Source: an uncultured Candidatus Planktophila sp. (GTDB taxonomy: Bacteria > Actinomycetota > Actinomycetes > Nanopelagicales > Nanopelagicaceae). From it: DNA of 46,835 nt. A model generated the notes under the pieces. It was not told where the DNA came from. It made no database searches and saw only the letters and a list, made by a program, of their open reading frames with translations. The position numbers were made by a program, and so were the translations under genes. The stretch spans positions 1 to 46,835 of the forward strand of contig CALMJL010000130.1 in NCBI GenBank assembly GCA_937864425.1. Reading direction: 5' to 3'. Positions within the stretch are counted from its first letter, which is position 1; each line of letters begins with the position of its first letter. Positions 43,291-46,835 of the stretch are shown here, piece by piece.

Positions 43291-44160
43291 GCGAACCAAA
43301 TCCGTTCCAAGCGCAAAGAGCGCTAACCAAATCACGATAAATCCAAACCAGCGTGCAGAAGACATTTCTTCATGGCGGACCCACACGCCAATAATGAAAG
43401 TGATTGTTGGAGTGATGTATTGCAGCAGCCCGATTGTGCTGTAGGGGAGTCTGGTAGTTGCTCCATTAAAGAGAAGCAATGGAATCGCTGTTACCGCACC
43501 AGCGCAGATCAGTAGTGTTGTTAGTAAGAAGCCGTGGCCAAATTGCCCGGTGCCATTATTTCCTAGGTACAGAAGGTAAAAACCATAGGGAATAAGAGAG
43601 AGCAAGGTTTCGATAGTAAGACCTTCAAGCGCTCCCAGATTTAATTTTTTCTTGATAAATCCATATAAACCCCATGAAACTGCAAGTGAAATTGCAATCC
43701 ACGGTAAGCGACCATAATCAATCGTCAGGATTGTTACTCCGATCGCACCGAGACCAACTGCAACCCATTGAGCTTTTCGTAACTTTTCATGGAGCAGAAA
43801 GACTCCAAGTCCAATAATGATGAGTGGGTTGATGTAATAACCAAGCGCTGCTTCAACGACATGTCCATTATTGGTAGCCCAGATGTAGGTAATCCAGTTA
43901 ATAGAGATCAATGAAGTTGTGGCAAATAATCCAGCTAGAGTCTTTGAATTGCGCATTACATTGAGCGTTGAAGCTAACTGCCGAGTGAGCGCAAGAACAA
44001 TCACACAGAATACGAGGGTCCACACTGCGCGATGAGAAACTATTTCGAGAGGATTAGCTGGTTCCAGTAATGGCCAGTACAAAGGGAAGAGCCCCCACAA
44101 AATGTAGGAGCTAAAACCAAATATTAGGCCGAGTGAGTACTCGTTTCGATGCTTTAGCAC
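43255..44160 (-). CDS. rarD: EamA-family transporter, RarD type
   Basis: A 301-residue membrane protein with about ten helices in two EamA repeats. The RarD N-terminus GLIFGFSSYILWGLFPLYWPLL with EIVSHRAVWTLVFCV is diagnostic, and LLQYITPTITFIIGVWVRHE is the C-terminal signature. E. coli RarD was named for chloramphenicol sensitivity, but the substrate is unknown in general. The start is GTG, directly after the yajQ stop. Confidence 0.9.
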   Translation of the reverse strand: MLKHRNEYSLGLIFGFSSYILWGLFPLYWPLLEPANPLEIVSHRAVWTLVFCVIVLALTRQLASTLNVMRNSKTLAGLFATTSLISINWITYIWATNNGHVVEAALGYYINPLIIIGLGVFLLHEKLRKAQWVAVGLGAIGVTILTIDYGRLPWIAISLAVSWGLYGFIKKKLNLGALEGLTIETLLSLIPYGFYLLYLGNNGTGQFGHGFLLTTLLICAGAVTAIPLLLFNGATTRLPYSTIGLLQYITPTITFIIGVWVRHEEMSSARWFGFIVIWLALFALGTDLVRSSRAIDNRIAQ

Positions 44161-44649
44161 TTATCGATAATTGACGAATTGAACAGCGAAATCAAATTTA
44201 CCGTTCTTGATGAGTTCAATGGATGCTTGTAGGTCATCGCGACTCTTAGAGGAGACTCGTAGTTCATCACCCTGGATTTGAGACTTTACTGACTTTGGAC
44301 CTTCATCACGTAATAATTTGGCAATCTTCTTGGCATTCTCGGTAGAGATTCCTTCTTTGAGAGAGCAGCCAATTTTGTAAATTTTTCCAGATAACTGTGG
44401 TTCGCCAGCATCTAAGTGCTTCAAAGAGACTCCACGTTTAATCATCTTATCTTTCACAACTTCAAGAGCGGCTTTGGCACGTTCTTCGGTGTTGGCCTCG
44501 ATGGCCAATTTATCTCCAGAGAGTTCAATTTTTGCACCAGTATTTTTAAAATCAAAACGAGTATCAATTTCGCGAGAAGCTTGGTTGATTGCGTTATCGA
44601 GTTCCATGCGATCGATTTTTGAAACTACATCGAAACTGCTGTCAGCCAC
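44161..44649 (-). CDS. yajQ: YajQ family nucleotide-binding protein
   Basis: A 162-residue cytoplasmic protein made of two ferredoxin-like domains; homologues bind nucleotides, and some bind cyclic di-GMP. The opening [23 protein letters not shown]-type start, DTRFDFKNT, and the ending [11 protein letters not shown] are highly typical. I choose the GTG at 44649 over a TTG five codons upstream, because AAGGAG lies 6 bases before the GTG and the TTG would place the ribosome site inside the gene. No cyclic di-GMP enzymes are seen nearby. Confidence 0.95.
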   Translation of the reverse strand: MADSSFDVVSKIDRMELDNAINQASREIDTRFDFKNTGAKIELSGDKLAIEANTEERAKAALEVVKDKMIKRGVSLKHLDAGEPQLSGKIYKIGCSLKEGISTENAKKIAKLLRDEGPKSVKSQIQGDELRVSSKSRDDLQASIELIKNGKFDFAVQFVNYR

Positions 44650-44655
44650 CGTAAA

Positions 44656-44661
44656 CTCCTT
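44656..44661 (-). promoter_or_regulatory. Shine-Dalgarno AAGGAG for yajQ
   Basis: AAGGAG on the minus strand is 6 bases before the GTG at 44649 and decides that start. Confidence 0.6.
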
Positions 44662-44685
44662 CAATAAGATTAATTAATTGGAAGT

Positions 44686-44691
44686 ATTTTA
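44686..44691 (-). promoter_or_regulatory. -10 element (TAAAAT) for yajQ
   Basis: TAAAAT on the minus strand fits TAnnnT and would give a leader of about 30 bases containing the AAGGAG site, making yajQ one of the few leadered genes here. Confidence 0.35.
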
Positions 44692-44704
44692 ATAGCGCTC
44701 ATTC

Positions 44705-44710
44705 TAGGGT
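44705..44710 (+). promoter_or_regulatory. -10 element (TAGGGT) for the hydroxyacid dehydrogenase operon
   Basis: TAGGGT fits TAnnnT and ends 5 bases before the GTG at 44716. A second in-frame GTG at 44722 would lie 11 bases downstream. No Shine-Dalgarno sequence is present. Confidence 0.45.
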
Positions 44711-44715
44711 AATTT

Positions 44716-45945
44716 GTGCGTGTGATTCGCAGTCGTCGTAGATTCCCCAGTCTGCCGTATTTCTGGTCACTCATTGACTGGTCTCTTCCATCTTGGGGCC
44801 GCTACTCATCACAACTGGCTAAGGCGCAGAATGTTTTCGATATTGCAGTAATTGCCAAGAAGAGAACTCCAAAAGTGGTCTTTGATTATGTCGAAGGATC
44901 GGCAGTTGATGAAGTTGCCTACGACCGTACCCGGGATGCGTTATCAAGAATTGAAATCAACTCGCATGTATTGCGCGATGTATCAAATATCGACACTTCT
45001 ACAACTATCTTGGGTAAGAAAGTTGATTTACCAATTTGTTTTGCGCCAACTGGATATACCCGTTTGATGTATCACGTTGGCGAGCCCGCTGTTGCTAATG
45101 TTGCGGCAAATAAGAACACCGTCTACGCACTATCTACGATGGGCACAGTTTCACCTGCAGAGTTAGCAGCGGCAGTCCCTAGTTCTAGGCGATGGTTTCA
45201 GTTGTACATTATGAAAAAGCGCGAAGATACTTTGGCTGTAATCAAACAAGCGCGCGATTCTGGCTTTGAAACTTTAGTGTTAACAGTAGATACCCCAGTT
45301 GCTGGGTTGCGCTACCGTGATAATCGCAATGGACTTACCGTTCCACCCAAGATTCGTTTGAGCACCGTTTTTGCAATCGCACGTAAACCGCGGTGGTGGA
45401 TTAACTTATTCACTACCGGAAAATTGGAATTTGCTGCATTTCGGGGATGGGATAAACCGCTTTCAGATCTAGCGGCTCTTATCTTTGATCCATCCACAAA
45501 ATTTGAAGATATTAAATGGCTTCGCTCTGTCTGGTCTGGTCCTATCGTTATCAAAGGAATTCAAAGCGTCGCTGATGCTCAAGCTGTAGCAAAGCTGGGT
45601 GTTCAAGGAATCATTCTTTCCAATCACGGTGGTCGCCAATTTGATCGCGGACCGGTGCCCGTTGAAATCCTGCCTGATGTCGTTGCTGCTGTCGGTAAAA
45701 AAGTTGAAGTGTATATAGACGGTGGAATCATGTCTGGCCTTGATGCTTTAGGTGCGATTGCACTCGGCGCCAAAGCTGTATTTATTGGCCGAGCGTATTT
45801 ATATGGCGCTATGGCAAATGGTGAAGCTGGAGTTGAACAGGTCTATGAATTAATGAGACGAGAATTTATCAATGGGATGGCGCTGAGTGGATCGAGAACA
45901 ATTGCCGAAGTACAAAAACACGGGGCGAGGATAAGGAGCAAGTAA
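44716..45945 (+). CDS. FMN-dependent 2-hydroxyacid dehydrogenase (LldD-like)
   Basis: A 409-residue FMN flavoprotein of the L-lactate dehydrogenase/glycolate oxidase family, which oxidises L-2-hydroxyacids and usually passes electrons to quinone. The FMN phosphate and active-site Lys280 lie in IVIKGIQS, the catalytic His304 in LSNHGGRQFDRGP, and the second FMN-binding region in IDGGIMSGLDALGAIALGA. APTGYTRLMYHVGEPA and RWFQLY are also conserved. It most resembles mycobacterial LldD2 in architecture, including a basic N-terminal extension of about 35 residues, but the substrate is not certain. The SDR gene follows with no gap. Confidence 0.88.
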   Translation: MRVIRSRRRFPSLPYFWSLIDWSLPSWGRYSSQLAKAQNVFDIAVIAKKRTPKVVFDYVEGSAVDEVAYDRTRDALSRIEINSHVLRDVSNIDTSTTILGKKVDLPICFAPTGYTRLMYHVGEPAVANVAANKNTVYALSTMGTVSPAELAAAVPSSRRWFQLYIMKKREDTLAVIKQARDSGFETLVLTVDTPVAGLRYRDNRNGLTVPPKIRLSTVFAIARKPRWWINLFTTGKLEFAAFRGWDKPLSDLAALIFDPSTKFEDIKWLRSVWSGPIVIKGIQSVADAQAVAKLGVQGIILSNHGGRQFDRGPVPVEILPDVVAAVGKKVEVYIDGGIMSGLDALGAIALGAKAVFIGRAYLYGAMANGEAGVEQVYELMRREFINGMALSGSRTIAEVQKHGARIRSK

Positions 45946-46728
45946 ATGGAGAAAATCGCAATAGTGACAGGTGGTGCTAAAGGCATTGGATATGGAAGCT
46001 CCCTGCGCCTGCTCGAAGATGGAGCCCATGTCATTGCTTTTGATCGAGATACAGCAGCCCTTGCTCAAGCTGAAAAAGATTTCGCACAATTTGGTGAAAA
46101 ATTTAGCGCAGTTAATGTAGATATTTCCTCAGACTCTGCAGTTTCTGCCGCCATCAACTCCGTTGGAAAAAAGTATGGACACATCAATTACTTAGTGAAT
46201 AGCGCTGGAATCCAAACCTATGGCACTGCAGTAGATACATCTGAAGAAGTATGGGATAGCACCTTCGCGGTAAATGTTAAAGCCATGTACTTAACAGCCA
46301 AGTATGCAATTCCGTTTATGCGCGTTGCACAAGGCGGATCCATCGTCAATATCTCTTCGGTGCAATCACTTTCCAATCAGAAAAATGTGGTCGCATATGC
46401 AGCATCAAAAGGTGCGGTCAATGCGCTTACCCGCGCCATCGCCATTGATCATGCTGCGGAGCAAATTAGGTGTAATGCAGTGCTACCAGGTTGCGTCGAT
46501 ACTCCGATGTTGCATGCAACTGCTAAGAAATTTGCTGGTGAAAAAAGCGAAGCAGAGTTACTGCACGAGTGGGGGCTTACACATCCACTTGGAAGAATGG
46601 CGAGCATTCATGAAATCGGCCAACTAGTTGGATTTTTATGCTCTGATAAATCTTCATTTATTACTGGAGCTTCTTATGTGATTGATGGTGGGTTAATTAC
46701 GCAAGTGCCAGTAATTCTTCCCGAGTAG
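45946..46728 (+). CDS. SDR family oxidoreductase
   Basis: A 260-residue classical short-chain dehydrogenase/reductase. The cofactor motif TGGAKGIGYG lies at residues 8-17, and FDRD after beta-2 favours NAD over NADP. N-S-A-G replaces the common N-N-A-G. The catalytic Ser is in VNISSVQS and the YxxxK in YAASKGAV, and the C-terminal GASYVIDGG is typical. The ATG abuts the stop of the hydroxyacid dehydrogenase, so the two may work on one substrate, for example as successive oxidations of a sugar acid or hydroxyacid; this is inference from coupling only. Confidence 0.88.
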   Translation: MEKIAIVTGGAKGIGYGSSLRLLEDGAHVIAFDRDTAALAQAEKDFAQFGEKFSAVNVDISSDSAVSAAINSVGKKYGHINYLVNSAGIQTYGTAVDTSEEVWDSTFAVNVKAMYLTAKYAIPFMRVAQGGSIVNISSVQSLSNQKNVVAYAASKGAVNALTRAIAIDHAAEQIRCNAVLPGCVDTPMLHATAKKFAGEKSEAELLHEWGLTHPLGRMASIHEIGQLVGFLCSDKSSFITGASYVIDGGLITQVPVILPE

Positions 46729-46758
46729 CGCGGATTTTAAGAAGCGCCCCAAATAAGG

Positions 46759-46764
46759 TAATCT
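46759..46764 (+). promoter_or_regulatory. possible -10 element (TAATCT) for tRNA-Tyr
   Basis: TAATCT fits TAnnnT and lies 21 bases before the mature tRNA 5' end, leaving room for a leader of about 14 bases to be removed by RNase P. Confidence 0.35.
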
Positions 46765-46785
46765 TCGGCAGCCGTAAGAAACCTT

Positions 46786-46835
46786 GGCGGGTTGCCCGAG
46801 CGGCCAATGGGAGGGGACTGTAAATCCCCCGGCTC
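46786..46835 (+). tRNA. tRNA-Tyr (anticodon GTA), 5' part only
   Basis: The 50 bases to the window end fold as the first part of a class II tRNA. The acceptor strand is GGCGGGT, the D arm is CCCG/GGGA around AGCGGCCAAT, and the anticodon stem GGGGA/TCCCC encloses CTGTAAA with anticodon GTA at 46820-46822. Then the long variable arm begins (CGGCTC). The layout matches E. coli tRNA-Tyr position by position. The variable arm, T arm and 3' acceptor strand lie beyond the window. Confidence 0.93.

Noticed and set aside
46729-46758. Possible terminator after the SDR gene (GCGC...GCGC)
   Set aside because: The stem is only about 4 base pairs with a long loop and no T run.
1-46835. Mobile elements, CRISPR arrays, integrons or phage genes
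   Set aside because: No transposase, integrase, repeat-spacer pattern or compositional break was seen; all gaps between genes are under 75 bases.

Overview
The window is a gene-dense stretch of an actinobacterial chromosome of modest G+C (mid-40s percent by eye). The actinobacterial assignment rests on an XPB-type helicase paired with a Helicase_C_3-type protein, a 32-residue bS22 ribosomal peptide, system II cytochrome c assembly proteins, a menaquinone pathway and a 14-subunit NuoA-N complex I. The low G+C, near-absence of intergenic DNA and overlapping genes suggest a streamlined freshwater lineage such as Nanopelagicales/acI; that last step is inference. No gap between genes exceeds 75 bases, and I see no transposon, prophage, CRISPR array or integron.

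Layout. 1-4113 (minus): a truncated FAD-linked oxidase, mutY, radA and a cysteine-rich protein. 4144-6284 (plus): proC, a secreted propeller-like protein and bS22. 6293-8668 (minus): a large secreted metalloprotease. 8704-8949: a glutaredoxin-like protein. 8912-13850 (minus): XPB helicase, M20 peptidase and a helicase-associated protein in a coupled chain. 13900-14658 (minus): a HAD phosphatase. 14709-18969 (plus): a histidine phosphatase, then TlpA-CcdA-ResB-CcsA. 18966-26444: a PLDc_N membrane protein, menA and menE (minus), menB-menC-menD (plus), menF and bioY (minus). 26519-43290 (plus): menG, nuoA-N and a polyprenyl diphosphate synthase. 43255-44649 (minus): rarD and yajQ. 44716-46835 (plus): an FMN-dependent 2-hydroxyacid dehydrogenase, an SDR and the 5' half of tRNA-Tyr.

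How the genes fit together. The central 28 kb is largely a respiratory block. MenF, MenD, MenC, MenE and MenB make dihydroxynaphthoate-CoA, the polyprenyl synthase supplies the side chain, MenA joins the two and MenG methylates the product. Complex I reduces the menaquinone, and CcdA/TlpA/ResB/CcsA mature c-type cytochromes that act downstream. The flavoenzyme at the right edge could also feed electrons to quinone. As I recall it, the order phosphatase-tlpA-ccdA-resB-ccsA-men-menG-polyprenyl synthase follows Mycobacterium tuberculosis Rv0525-Rv0562, and menG-nuo-polyprenyl synthase follows Streptomyces, so most of the layout is ancestral.

The least ordinary signals are: a probable ATT start codon for menA behind a strong Shine-Dalgarno sequence; TAnnnT -10 hexamers a few bases before most operon-leading start codons, implying widespread leaderless transcription; the absence of disA between radA and mutY; a secreted propeller-like gene where a BldC-type regulator often sits between proC and bS22; and a metalloprotease with a variant zinc site and a four-repeat C-terminal domain. 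I did not find a clearly new multi-gene system.
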